Assembly: GCA_030180135.1 (NCBI GenBank)
Contig: CM058231.1
Coordinates: 31,933,034 to 31,997,033 of the forward strand
Reading direction: 5' to 3'
Length of the DNA stretch: 64,000 nt
Origin: Orychophragmus violaceus
Lineage: Eukaryota > Streptophyta > Magnoliopsida > Brassicales > Brassicaceae
Positions 1 through 9,892 of this stretch are shown here, piece by piece. Both the position numbers and the translations under genes were made by a program. The notes beneath the pieces were generated by a model. That model was not told the DNA's origin and did no database searches. It saw nothing but the letters and a program-made list of their open reading frames with translations. How positions within the stretch are numbered: position 1 is the stretch's first letter; each line of letters opens with the position of its first letter.

Positions 1-2010
1 TGACTGGTCTTTACTTGTCTTGCTTAGCATTAAAGCAACATCAAAACAAGTATGTGTCATGGCATACATGATAGATCCAATTGCCGTCGCATATGGAATC
101 CTATCCATGCATTCAAGCTCAGCAGATATCGCAGGACACTGTATCTTGCTTAATGAATTGCCATGTGACATTGGCATAAAGCCCTTCTTGGATTGCTGAT
201 TACGTGTAGGACTTTGTCAATTTAAGAATCCTGACTTTGTCCTACCAGCTCTTTTGGATCTCTATCTTTAGATCCAAAATCCAAAAACTACGTGGCTTTA
301 CCCAATGTCAATCATACAATAACTCCCAAGCCAGTCCTTTACCGACTGCAGCATTGGAACGTTATTTCCGAGAATCAGTATGTCATCGACATACACTATG
401 AGAAATGCAATATTGCTCCCACTTATCTTTTAGTAAACGCACAGTTCCGCTTCGTTCCTGTTCAAGTCAAAACCTTGACTACTTCAACAGAACGAAGATT
501 CCAACTCCGATATGTTTGCTTCCATCCATGAATGGATCAATGAAGCTAACTTACACATAGTGTAATTTTTCGGAGTCCGGGCTAACTTTCGCTTCTTTGA
601 ATTTCGCAGATTCGTCGCTTTCAATGATCATCAGATCATGCGAACTTTCAATGATCATCAGGTTCAACTAATGACGAGAAATCACTCTCGGATTAGTAAC
701 TGATTCATTCATATCTGCGAACTTCAGGCTCTACAGGTGTAGATTCTACAGAAATCTGTAAATCCATCCGTTGCTCTCCCTCAACAGGTTGAGCAGCCTC
801 CTGTATTTCTCGAATTTCTTCGAGTTATACTTTTACTCCCACTGTTCTTCTTGGAAAGTAACTTCCCTTCTTAGAAAACAGATTGGACGTAAAAGTAACA
901 AGCCTTGGTTTCCCTAGGACAACCAGCGAGGTAGTACAACTTCAAATACTCAGTAAAGACGAATTTGGATCGATTCCAATCCACATTTACGTGGTGTCTT
1001 TCAACTGATATTGGTAGAACTATTTCAGCGTAAACTTAGATATTTCTAGAGCGTTATTCTTAGAGAATATCATGGAAGATTCGTGTGACTCATCTTTAAT
1101 CATTTCTAATAAGATCTGATTCATTCTCACAGAAACACCTCTAGGTTTTCAGGAGAAATGAGCCGTGAAACGACTTCACACTCATTCAGATGATCACACA
1201 ATCAATGACTTAAGTATTCTCACTCGTGATCTAATCCAGAGTCTTAATACTTCTGTCATTCAGATTCTATACTTCATTCTGGGACTCTTTCGACCATGTC
1301 AAAGAATTCCGACTTGTGTCTCATCAGATGAACACAGTCACACTCACTGAAGTAATCAGTAGAGACAATGAAGTACAGGAAATTTTCTCTGGCATTACTG
1401 CTCATCGGACCACATACATGAGTATGTTCAATCTCCAATAAGCCTTTGGGCCTTTCTCTAGCTCGGCTAAGATGGGCCCCTTTGTCTTTTGGTCCAGTAA
1501 GCAGAATTCAAGTCTCATAAGATATCCGATCAAATGAGCCCAAAAGTCCATAACTATGGGGTTTCTGAATCTGACTTACTCTAAGTGACCAAAAACATTT
1601 ATGCCAAGAAAAATCAGGTTTAATTCATCAGATTTAAACCAATTGCAGTATTTATGTTACATTTTAGGCACTCTTTGGTTTAAGATATAAAACCCATTCC
1701 TTGAATAGGGTGCTACAATTAACATTTCATTAAGATCAAAAGAACAAAACTTGTCTTTATCAAAATGAAAAACATTCAAATTCTTCACAAGAAAATGAAA
1801 AACAACTCTGCTTAAAGCAGGTACATTGTAACAATTACTTAATTTAAAACCAAGCCTCAAAGGCATCTACAAGTGAAAACCCTACGGCTGAGGCAGCATC
1901 CCAAGCTCCTTCCAGACTCGCAGTTTCACTTGCCCTTCCTTCAACGTTCTACTGTTGTTCAGGCTCTGCATATTATAACAAATATCAGTGCCACAATCAG
2001 TATTCAATAC
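1..2010 (-). pseudogene. decayed pol of Copia element D
   Basis: No long open frame remains, but fragments translate to Copia pol pieces. A YVDD reverse transcriptase catalytic stretch with the following ILILG lies on the minus strand near 376-400, and linker and integrase-like pieces lie further right. The same indel-ridden sequence occurs in elements A (9,893-13,207) and B (16,848-20,426), so the decay was largely present before these copies inserted. Recognition rests on alignment by eye to A, B and the better preserved pol of element C. Confidence 0.75.
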
Positions 2011-2901
2011 CTACAAGGTATAACTTGAAGTAATAACATGAATACCTGAGGAAGTAGTCTCATACATCAACTTTAACTCCTCATAATCTTCCATGAATTT
2101 AATGCAATCTCTTTTCCAATGCCCAGTCTCTTTACAGTAGCAGCACTTACCAACGTAAGAGTTATCTGACTCGGGCTCAGAAGACACACGCTTGCCATGA
2201 TTAAAAATCTGGACAACTTTGTCTTCACCCTTGTCAGCTTTAGGTTTATTAAACCTACCCTTCTCATTCATGAGATTGTACAGGGTACTCTTCACGTTTG
2301 GCTCAACTGTCTTGAGCATGTCATGCAGTTCAGTCAACGTCTTCGTTAAGCCTTTCTTGATATAGTCCCTTACGAACTTATCATAGCTTGACGGCAGTGA
2401 CTGCAGAATGATATCAGTTGCCAATTCTTGGCTAACTGGATAATCCAGTTTCCTCAGGTTATCAACGTAACCCATCATTTTACTGATATGAGGACTTACT
2501 GGATGATCCATCGGTAGCTTGCAGCTAGTGAGAGATTTAACCAACTGGTATCTCTCCACTCTTACCTGCTCCTGAAATTTCAATTTCAGGCTGCTGATCA
2601 TCTCTATTGGCGACTCCATGTTCTCATATTGCTTCCGCAAATCTGAGTCCATGGTAGCCAATATCAGACCACGCACATCTACCGCATCATTATAATGCTT
2701 ATTCCAAGCATTATATACTGCATGACTGGCTTTGGATCCGATCCTCTCGGGGAGAGCTTTCTCAAGGACATAGTCCTTTCTCTCATGCCTGAGAACTAGT
2801 CTCAGGTTCCGCGACCAAGTCAAAAAATTTGATCCGTTCAGTTTGTCCATCTCAAGGACATACCGGATCGAGAAAGTGTTTTGATTGTTTGTGCTTGTCA
2901 T
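2011..2901 (-). CDS. Copia gag (nucleocapsid) polyprotein, element D
   Basis: A 296-residue open frame starting MTSTNNQNTFS, followed by the LNGSNFLTWSRNLR stretch typical of plant Copia gag (DUF4219/UBN2 type). A complete CCHC zinc knuckle, CCYCKETGHWKRDC (C-X2-C-X4-H-X4-C), lies near residues 253-266. Gag forms the virus-like particle and binds the element RNA. The start is supported by the same start in elements A and B and by a conserved splice-acceptor-like AG two bases before the ATG. The frame is intact although the downstream pol is dead. The frame ends soon after the knuckle and the protease is not joined in frame. Confidence 0.85.
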   Translation of the reverse strand: MTSTNNQNTFSIRYVLEMDKLNGSNFLTWSRNLRLVLRHERKDYVLEKALPERIGSKASHAVYNAWNKHYNDAVDVRGLILATMDSDLRKQYENMESPIEMISSLKLKFQEQVRVERYQLVKSLTSCKLPMDHPVSPHISKMMGYVDNLRKLDYPVSQELATDIILQSLPSSYDKFVRDYIKKGLTKTLTELHDMLKTVEPNVKSTLYNLMNEKGRFNKPKADKGEDKVVQIFNHGKRVSSEPESDNSYVGKCCYCKETGHWKRDCIKFMEDYEELKLMYETTSSGIHVITSSYTL

Positions 2902-4038
2902 AGCTGAAATTTAGAGATAAATAGAGTTTTAGTTATTAAGTTCATAAAAGAGTAATCTTAACAACTTATAAGAAAACTCGCATCGTATTCAAAATTTCTT
3001 TGTTTAACCTCATATGAATACAATGATTCCGAGACCCATGTTCAGCTAATTCCAAAGTGGGCCACTGGCCGTCACCCATAATTAGCTTTACTTGGTAAGC
3101 ATACTCACAGCTAGTTATAACCAATAACTCTCGGTTGTGAATTGGACCCGAGGCCCAAATTCACCAGATGTCTCAAGGCCCGGGACTCCCGATGGCCCAG
3201 TCAAGGAAACCAATCTCTTACAGCCAAATAATCACTAAAATCTGGGACTCCCAATGAAATTAGTGACTATATACTACTTTACTTACGCGAAAACAGACAC
3301 CTCACACTGTAAGCCATATCTGTAATCAAGTAAGCGTTAAGTAGCTGACAAGATTGGGCAAGACATCCAAGCTTGATATTGTTTTGAGGATTTTCAAGTT
3401 TTATTTCCAAAATTAGAAGATTACTATTTTGGGAAACTTTCTTAATTTAGAAACTTTCTAAATTTAGTAACTTACTAAAAATAGAAATTTCTAATTTAAA
3501 TATTTCATTAAATATTTTGGGTTGGGTCACAAATTATAGGCCCAATTCTTGGCCCAAGACCATAGAATTCCAGCTGGCCCAACAATTTGACATAACCGAT
3601 CCGGTTTATTAATTCTGGTCCAAGACCAAATTAACTATCAAAACCATCGGTTATTTACTAAACCAGACCAGCTCTAAATTATTTGGTCCAACCAAATCAA
3701 ACTTAGACCAGCCTTCGGTTTAGGTTAAATTCAATTTTATGAATTTCAATCCGGTTTAACCAGAAATTAAATAATACCAAGTATTAAATAATTTCCAGTA
3801 AACCGCGATTCGGGTTAACCGCTTGAACCACCAATTAAATTGGATCGGTTCAGTTAAGTCCAAAACCGGGAAGAAACACCTTGTGTTTTAGCCAATTTTG
3901 ACCTAACTTGCGGTTCTTGCTAAAGTAGACAATGAACCACAATCGGATTGATCGGTTCATTGTCTCGGTTTAGGGAAAGGTGAACCACGAAGCTCGGCTG
4001 AACCGATTGGCTACTCGCGGATCATCTGCATCGCCTTC

Positions 4039-4270
4039 GTATCGATCGATATGAGTCTTTCATGTCGATCGATACCAGCGAATATCAGCTCGGGTCAATC
4101 GGGTCATCAGGACCGCGAGATGTCAATCGGATCGATCTATATCGACCGATACCTCGCTCCCTCGTCGATCGACACGGGCGACCAGATCGCACACCAATGC
4201 ATCGATCGATGCTCGGCGATCACAATCGCATACCAACGCATCGATCGATACGCCCTTGCATCGATCGATG
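4039..4270. repeat. array of TCGATCGA-type palindromes in D leader
   Basis: About eight palindromes of the ATCGATCGAT / ATCGACCGAT type, spaced irregularly but often about 20 bp apart and separated by CpG-rich spacers. It lies between the primer binding site and gag. The same position in elements A and B carries longer arrays. The peptide-like frames across it (repeated Ser-Ile-Asp-Arg) are by-products of the repeat. Confidence 0.85.
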
Positions 4271-4427
4271 CTCGGCGATCACATCGCACACCGATGGGTT
4301 TCAATCGGATTAATGCGATTTCAATTAGGTTTTTTTAGATTCTTAATCAAATTTCAACATCCAAATTCGATTCTAATCAGTAAAACAACCTAAGAATGAT
4401 CCAAATTTACAAGAAACCTGAAACCTC

Positions 4428-4439
4428 GCTCTGATACCA
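4428..4439 (-). promoter_or_regulatory. primer binding site (initiator tRNA-Met), element D
   Basis: The minus strand reads TGGTATCAGAGC directly after the LTR end. This is the standard plant Copia primer site, complementary to the 3' end of initiator tRNA-Met. Confidence 0.9.
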
Positions 4440-4440
4440 C

Positions 4441-5119
4441 TGTATGATTATATGTGTTTTCAAGGTTCAATTAACAGATTGCAACCTAACACATAATCTT
4501 AAACAGATCTAGGTTCTTGTAACTGAATCATAAAACAAACCTGGACATTACCTTTTGCAGCGGAATGATTGTAATGTCGAGATCAGATTAGAGCTGATTA
4601 GAATCGGCTCCTCCTCGTGTATCCACACTCTTACAAGCACGGGACGGCTGCTAGACCAAAGTTGGAGGAAACAGAGAGAAACAGGACGGCCAGTTTTTCA
4701 GATTCGCAGACCCCTGTCGAAATAATAAGACCTAAGACTTATATATCTCGACTCGTCATAAACCTAAACTGATGTTTCGGTTTCGCTGTTGTGTCGACCG
4801 ACACATATACCTGTGTCGATCGACACAAGTCCTGTATCTCGATATGGGCCCAAGTAATTAACTAATGGCCCAAGTCTCTCTGTACAAATACAGTAAATGC
4901 CTTGCATCTTACCGTATTAATTCCATTTTAACTTTCCCGTTAGCTATGGTGTGTGACCCTTAGGGATCATACAATACTGGTAATAAGTCTTAAACTTATA
5001 GATCAAGAGCGGACTCTAGCAAGCCATCATGATCACCCAGTACTTATGACTTATGTCTGATCTCGACACTTATCATACTTTCTAGAGATAGTACGGTAGA
5101 TTTCAGGACATTCCCAACA
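4441..5119 (-). repeat. 5' LTR of element D (679 bp)
   Basis: On the minus strand it starts TGTTGGGAATGTCC and ends in CA next to the primer binding site. It is clearly related to the LTRs of A, B, C and F. It contains a twin palindrome (4794-4823), a TATATAA box on the minus strand at about 4745-4739, and a conserved splice donor (4551-4550). Confidence 0.9.
4794..4823. promoter_or_regulatory. twin TCGRYCGA palindrome module, D LTR
   Basis: TCGACCGA (4794-4801) and TCGATCGA (4816-4823), start to start 22 bp, each inside a GTGTCGRYCGACAC arm. The module lies about 50 bp upstream of the apparent TATA box on the minus strand. Confidence 0.8.
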
Positions 5120-5736
5120 AGATGATCACTGGCCTGAAAAGTATGTTTCAGAAGCAGGCACGAACTCAGAGATACCAGACGGTTAAGTCTTTAATTGAGT
5201 GCAAGCTACCAAAGGACGGACCAGTTAGTCCTCGTGTCATTAAGATGATGGGTTATATTGATAACATGGGGAAACTGGATTGTCCCATTAGCCAAGAGTT
5301 GGCTACTGACATCATTCTGCAGTCACTGCCGTCAAGCTATGATCATTTTGTTATGAACTACAACATGAACAACTTGACAAAGACTTTGACTGAGTTGCAT
5401 GGGATGCTCAAAACTGCTGAACCTAACATCAAGAAGGACACCCCAAATGTCCTTATGGTACAAAAAGGTAAAAAGTTTAAGAAACTTGGTAAGAACAAAG
5501 GTGATGGCAAGACGAGCTCGATTGTGAATCCAAGCGAGTCTAACCATGTTCCTAAGGTTAAAACCGGTCCTTCTAAAGATGATAAGTGCCATTATTGTAA
5601 TGGTTATGAGCATTTGAAAAGAAACTGCAATAAATTCCTGGAAGATTATGAGAAGCTGAAGAAGACGTACGCGACTTCTCCTTCAGGTATTTATGTTATA
5701 GAAGTAAATGTTACTACTTCTGGTCATATTACTTAG
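5120..5736 (+). pseudogene. 3' part of gag of Copia element C, cut by D
   Basis: An open frame that enters in the middle of gag: ITGLKSMFQKQARTQRYQ aligns with ISSLKLKFQEQVRVERYQ of the A, B and D gag. It keeps a CCHC knuckle, CHYCNGYEHLKRNC, and ends at a stop at 5736 just before the protease. The first half of gag and the 5' LTR of C must lie beyond D, left of the window. The apparent ATG at 5122 is an internal Met, not the real start. Confidence 0.85.
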
Positions 5737-6482
5737 GTATTGGATACCGGCTGTGGTGCTTATATTTTGTGAAAATATGTAGGGCCTAAGTAATAGTAGG
5801 ACTTTGGAGAAAGGAAAAGTGGACCCGTGCGGTGGAAATGGAGCAAGAGTTGTTACATTAGCCGTAGGAATTCATTTGTTTTTACCTTCTGGCATGGTTT
5901 TAGAACATAATAATTGCTACTATGTACCTGCTATAAGCAGAAATATTATTTCTGTTCCTTGTTTGGATTTAGAAGGATATCAGTTTTCAATTATGAATAA
6001 ATGTTGTTCATTTGATTACAATGATATATCTTATGGTAGCGGTCCATTATAGAATGGACTTTATGTTCTAAACCAAAGTGTACCAGCCTATAACATTAGT
6101 ATTAAAAGATTCAAGTCAAATGACACCAATCAAATCTTTCCTTGACATTGTCGTTTGGGCCACATAAATGATAAACAGGTTTAGAAGCTCCATAGTGATG
6201 GGCTTTTGGGCTCATTTGATTATGAATCATGTGAGAAATGCGAATCTTGTTTATTGGGTAAAATGACGAAGGCCCCTTTCAACAAAAGGTAGTGTCGATC
6301 GACACAAAAGGTGCATCGATCGACACAGGTCGCGAACGAACAAGATGAAAGGGTCAGTGACATATTGGGCTTTATACATACGGATGTGTATGGCCCGATG
6401 AGCCCAAGTGCTAGAGGAAACTTTCAGTACTTCATTAACTTTACTGATATTTTCAGTAGGTATAGTTATGTCTATTTAATGA
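5737..6482 (+). pseudogene. protease / pre-integrase / integrase start of element C
   Basis: Directly after gag comes VLDTGCG, the aspartic protease active site. A stretch with NNCYYVPAISRNIISV (GAG-pre-integrase region) follows, then an HCRLGHIN zinc-binding start and the integrase core reading DILGFIHTDVYGPMS. Several stops and frameshifts break it. A discrete 56-bp insertion splits it at 6291-6346. The frame is cut at YVYLM by element A at 6482/6483 and resumes at 21,303. Confidence 0.8.
6291..6346 (+). repeat. 56-bp twin-palindrome insertion in C integrase
   Basis: TCGATCGA at 6295-6302 and at 6316-6323, 21 bp apart. Removing 6291-6346 restores the reading frame STKGERVSDILGF, which matches the normal integrase sequence, so the insertion edges are well defined. 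Bases 6292-6337 match the module in C's own LTR (26645-26690) at 45 of 46 positions by eye, and match 63440-63485 (reverse strand) at about 43 of 46. Confidence 0.85.
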
Positions 6483-7157
6483 TGTTGGAATTATGTCCAG
6501 TAATCTCTGTACTGTCTCTAGAAAGTAAGAGTATGTCAATGATCAGACATAAGTCATATAATACTAGGGGTCATGATGGCTTGCTAGAGTCCGTTCATGA
6601 TCTATAAGTCTTGGACTTATTGCCTTTATTATATGATCCCATATGGGTCACACGCCTAAGCTAACAGGAAAACGTGTAGGAATGGTTTAGCAGAAATACG
6701 GTAAAAGTGCTAGGCATTTACTGTACTTAGAGAGAATAAAACGGTTTAGGCACTGTGTGTCGATCGATGCACAAGGCGTGTCGATCGACACAGTGCGCGA
6801 ACGCCTCGGAGTAAATTGGCATTTGGGCCAAATGGCCCAAAACGAACTGAACAAGTTTTATATAAACTTAAGACGAGTTCAGGTCGAAAAGAAGCCCTAG
6901 CCGCGAGCCTCCTCTCTCTCTCTGCGCCGATTTCCTCCTGGTCTAGCAGCCCCTTCCTGCTTGGTGTGCGTGTGTGAACCTCTGGAGGAGTTATCACTCG
7001 GTGGCTCTCTGATCTCTGATATACCTTCTCTTTCCGCTGCATAAACAGGTATAAGGTGAGATCTGATATTGTTTCTATTCAAGAAGAACCTAGATCAGCA
7101 TGTTTAGGATAATCTGAATCTGAGAATTGAATCAGGATTGATCCAAACATTCCCTCA
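6483..7157 (+). repeat. 5' LTR of element A (675 bp)
   Basis: Starts TGTTGGAATTATGTCC and ends CATTCCCTCA. It has the twin palindrome at 6760-6788, TATATAA at 6859-6865, a CT-rich leader, and a splice-donor-like CAG/GTATAAG with GT at 7049-7050. Confidence 0.95.
6760..6788. promoter_or_regulatory. twin TCGATCGA palindrome module, A 5' LTR
   Basis: TCGATCGA at 6760-6767 and 6781-6788, exactly 21 bp apart, about 70 bp upstream of the TATA box at 6859. Confidence 0.85.
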
Positions 7158-7158
7158 G

Positions 7159-7172
7159 TGGTATCAGAGCCA
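7159..7172 (+). promoter_or_regulatory. primer binding site, element A
   Basis: TGGTATCAGAGCCA one base after the LTR end; complementary to initiator tRNA-Met. Confidence 0.9.
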
Positions 7173-7364
7173 GGTTCTGGTTTTTCTTGTTTAGATTCAT
7201 GTTTAGGATTGTTTTCTTGTTTAAAAGTGTTTTGAATCAACTACTGATAAGAGAAATCACTTAAGCAACAAGGAATTGAAACCTAAACACATATGAAATC
7301 GCAAATCCAAGCTATATTGATTTGGAATGCGATTTTCATAAAGAAGTATCGGCTGCGATCGCAT

Positions 7365-7760
7365 TGCATCGATCGATGCAATGCATGGATCGGTCGATAC
7401 GAACGCGAGAGATTGACTGTGATCAGACGATCGATACAGGTTCGATGCTGAGGGCATCGACCGATGCGGTTGATGGATCGATCGATGCGATTGGTTCATC
7501 GACCGATAAGGTATCGACCGAATCGGCTGCGATCGCATGGATCGATCGATACGATCGCATGGATCGGTAGACACAATCGGAGAATCTCTCGGCCAAACCC
7601 AATAACCGTCCGTGCATGCGTGAGAGCATCGATCGACACAGGATCGATGCACGATCGATGCAGGATTCGATGCTAAGAGCATCGACCGATGCGGTTGATA
7701 GATCGATCGATGCGATTGATGGATCGATCGATGCGGATTGGTTCATCGACCGACATGGTT
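7365..7760. repeat. array of TCGATCGA-type palindromes in A leader
   Basis: Roughly fifteen ATCGATCGAT, ATCGACCGAT or ATCGGTCGAT sites in about 400 bp. Several successive sites are 21-22 bp apart, for example at 7456, 7477 and 7498. It is CpG-rich and contrasts with the AT-rich remainder of the leader. Frames read through it on both strands give repetitive Ser-Ile-Asp-Arg peptides that are not genes. Confidence 0.85.
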
Positions 7761-8902
7761 GGTTTAGGGCTCGGTTTAATAAATTTATTAAAATTATAAT
7801 CGTCACGGTTTAATAAACAGAATTAATAATTTTATTAAGTCTGGTTAAACCGGGATAAGAAATCCAATGTCGAAAGAATTATTGGATTTTGTGCCTAAAC
7901 CAGGATTTTCTAATTTGATTTGGTTGGACCAAATAAATTGAGAAAATCCGGTTTAGTAAATAACCGGTTGACAATTGTGGTCATCGTAGTAATTAATTTT
8001 GGTTAAGACCAATTTTAATGAACCAGACCGGTTATGTCATTTAATTGGACAATTGGGTTATGTCTTGGACATGGACCAATTCTTGGGCCTCGGGCCAAGA
8101 AGTTAAAACAGTTGGGCCAATTATTTGAGTCTTTCTTCAGATTTAATTTAAAATTTATTTTATAAAATTATATAAATTGATTTTAAATTAAAGTTTCCGA
8201 AATTTGAAATTAGAAAGTTTCTTAAAATAGAAGTTTCTGAATTTGCATGTTTTGGATTTTAAGAAATTTCTAAAGTTAGAAAGTTTCCGGTTTTAGAAAG
8301 TTTCCAATTTTAGAAAGTTTCCAAAAATAGTAGGTTTCCAAAAATAGAAAGTTTCCCGAAATAATAATCTTCTATTTTGGGAATGAAATTTTAATAAACC
8401 TACGAACCTCATATAATATCAAGCGTTGGATGTCTTGTCCATTCTATGTCAGCTGTCGAAGCCCATTCAATTGTATTCATGGCCTTACAGTGTGAGGGTG
8501 TCTGCTTTTGCGTGGGTAAGACAGTTTGTGATTCATAAATGTCATTGGGAGTCCCAGACATTAATGATTACATGACTGTATAGTCTGGTTTTCTTGACTA
8601 GGCCATCGGGAGTCCCGGGCCTTGAGACATCAGAGTGGATTGGGCCTCGGGCCCAGATTCACAACCAAGAGTTATATCACGGATATAATTAGCCGAAATA
8701 GGGCTTACCGATATAAGCTAAGGTTGGGTGACGGCCAGTGGCCCACTTTAATCTTAGTTATATGTGGATCTTGGAATCATTATATTCTATTGAGGGTAAC
8801 TTATGTTATTGAATATAATGCGTGATTAATCATATTAAATTTAATACGAGATTAATCATATTGAACATATTAACTAAAATCCTTTTATCTTATATTTCAG
8901 TT

Positions 8903-9892
8903 ATGACTAGCACAAACAATCAAAACACTTTCTCGATCCGGTCTATCCTTGGGATGGACAAGCTGAACGGATCAAATTTCTTGACTTGGTCGCGGAACCT
9001 GAGGCTAGACCTCAGGCAGGAGAGAAAGGACTATGTTCTTGAGAGAGCTCTCCCCGTAATGATCAGGTCCAATGCCTCCCATGCAGTATATGATGCTTGG
9101 AATAAGCATTATAATAATGCGGTAGATGTGCGTGGTCTGATATTGGCTACCATGGACTCAGATTTGCGGAAGCAATATGAGAACATGGAGTCGCCAATAG
9201 AGATGATCAGCAGCCTGAAATTGAAATTTCAGGAGCAGGTAAGAGTGGAGAGATACCAGTTGGTTAAGTCTCTCACTAGCTGCAAGCTACCAAATGATCA
9301 TCCAGTGAGTCCTCATGTCAGTAAAATGATGGGTTACATTGATAACCTGAGGAAACTGGATTATCCAGTTGGCCAAGAATTGGCAACTGAGATCATTCTG
9401 CAGTCACTGCCGTCAAGCTATGATAAGTTCGTAAGGAACTATATCAAGAAAGGCTTAACGAAGACGTTGACTGAACTGCATGATATGCTCAAAACGGTTG
9501 AGCCAAACGTGAAGGGTAGGTTTATTAAACCTAGTATTGACAAGGGTGAAGACAAAGTTGTCCAGATTTTGAATCATGGCAAGCGTGTGTCTTCCGAGCC
9601 CAAGTCAGATACCTCTTACGTTGGTAAGTGCTGCTACTGTAAAGAGAGAGGGCATTGGAAGAAAGATTGCATAAAATTCATGGAAGACGATGAGGAATTG
9701 AAGTTAATGTATGAGACTACTTCCTCAGGTATTCATGTTATTACTTCAAGTTCTACCTTGCAGGTATTGGATACTGGTTGTGGCACTGATATTTGTAGTA
9801 ATATGCAGAGCCTAAGCAACAGTAGAACGTTGAAGGAAGGGCAAGTGGAACTGCATGTCTGGAAGGAGCTGTGGATGCTGCCTCAGTCATAG
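8903..9892 (+). CDS. Copia gag with fused protease start, element A
   Basis: The frame stays open from 8822, but the likely start is the ATG at 8903 (MTSTNNQNTFS), shared with B and D and placed just after the conserved acceptor. It carries the LNGSNFLTWSRNLR gag region and a CCHC knuckle CCYCKERGHWKKDC. Unlike B and D it then continues through VLDTGCG (protease active site) before stopping in decayed sequence. A small in-frame deletion removes about a dozen residues after VEPNVK that B and D keep. Gag forms the particle; an independent function of the truncated protease is unlikely. Confidence 0.85.
   Translation: MTSTNNQNTFSIRSILGMDKLNGSNFLTWSRNLRLDLRQERKDYVLERALPVMIRSNASHAVYDAWNKHYNNAVDVRGLILATMDSDLRKQYENMESPIEMISSLKLKFQEQVRVERYQLVKSLTSCKLPNDHPVSPHVSKMMGYIDNLRKLDYPVGQELATEIILQSLPSSYDKFVRNYIKKGLTKTLTELHDMLKTVEPNVKGRFIKPSIDKGEDKVVQILNHGKRVSSEPKSDTSYVGKCCYCKERGHWKKDCIKFMEDDEELKLMYETTSSGIHVITSSSTLQVLDTGCGTDICSNMQSLSNSRTLKEGQVELHVWKELWMLPQS

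Larger units (their letters stand above)
2904..4551 (-). other. putative leader intron of element D
   Basis: On the minus strand the LTR holds CCGCTGCAAAAG followed by GTAATG (donor GT at 4551-4550). An AT-rich tract ending in TTTCAG (acceptor AG at 2905-2904) sits two bases before the gag ATG. Equivalent donor and acceptor sequences occur at the same places in A and B, and the donor also in the LTRs of C and F. If used, splicing would remove the primer binding site and the palindrome array from a gag mRNA. This is inferred from motifs only; no transcript evidence is available. Confidence 0.45.
1..5119 (-). mobile_element. Copia LTR retrotransposon D (5' part; 3' end lies left of the window)
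   Basis: Read on the minus strand, the order is 5' LTR (5119-4441), primer binding site, a 1.5-kb leader with palindrome arrays, an open gag frame, then decayed pol that runs off the left edge still within the reverse transcriptase/RNase H region. The internal sequence is closely related to elements A and B on the + strand. The right edge cuts the gag frame of element C: the C frame resumes at 5120 in the middle of a segment that aligns with the D gag. D therefore inserted into C. The left end and 3' LTR are not in the window, so the target-site duplication cannot be checked. Confidence 0.9.
7049..8900 (+). other. putative leader intron of element A
   Basis: Donor CAG/GTATAAG in the LTR (GT at 7049) and acceptor TTATATTTCAG (AG at 8899-8900) two bases before the gag ATG at 8903. 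The intervening sequence holds the primer site and the palindrome array. The same pair is found in B and D. Confidence 0.45.

Noticed and set aside
4051..4338. Open frames rich in Ser-Ile-Asp-Arg in the leaders of D, A and B (also 7,257-7,813 and 14,485-14,843, both strands)
   Set aside because: They are translations of the TCGATCGA repeat, open on both strands because the repeat is palindromic; no conserved start or domain.
4428..4439. tRNA-Met gene match (also at 7159, 14347 and 59257)
   Set aside because: Only the 3' end complement is present, as expected for retrotransposon primer binding sites; no full tRNA fold.
7365..7760. Possible CRISPR-like array
   Set aside because: Sites are 8-10 bp palindromes with short variable spacing inside a plant retrotransposon leader; no repeat/spacer structure and a eukaryotic context.
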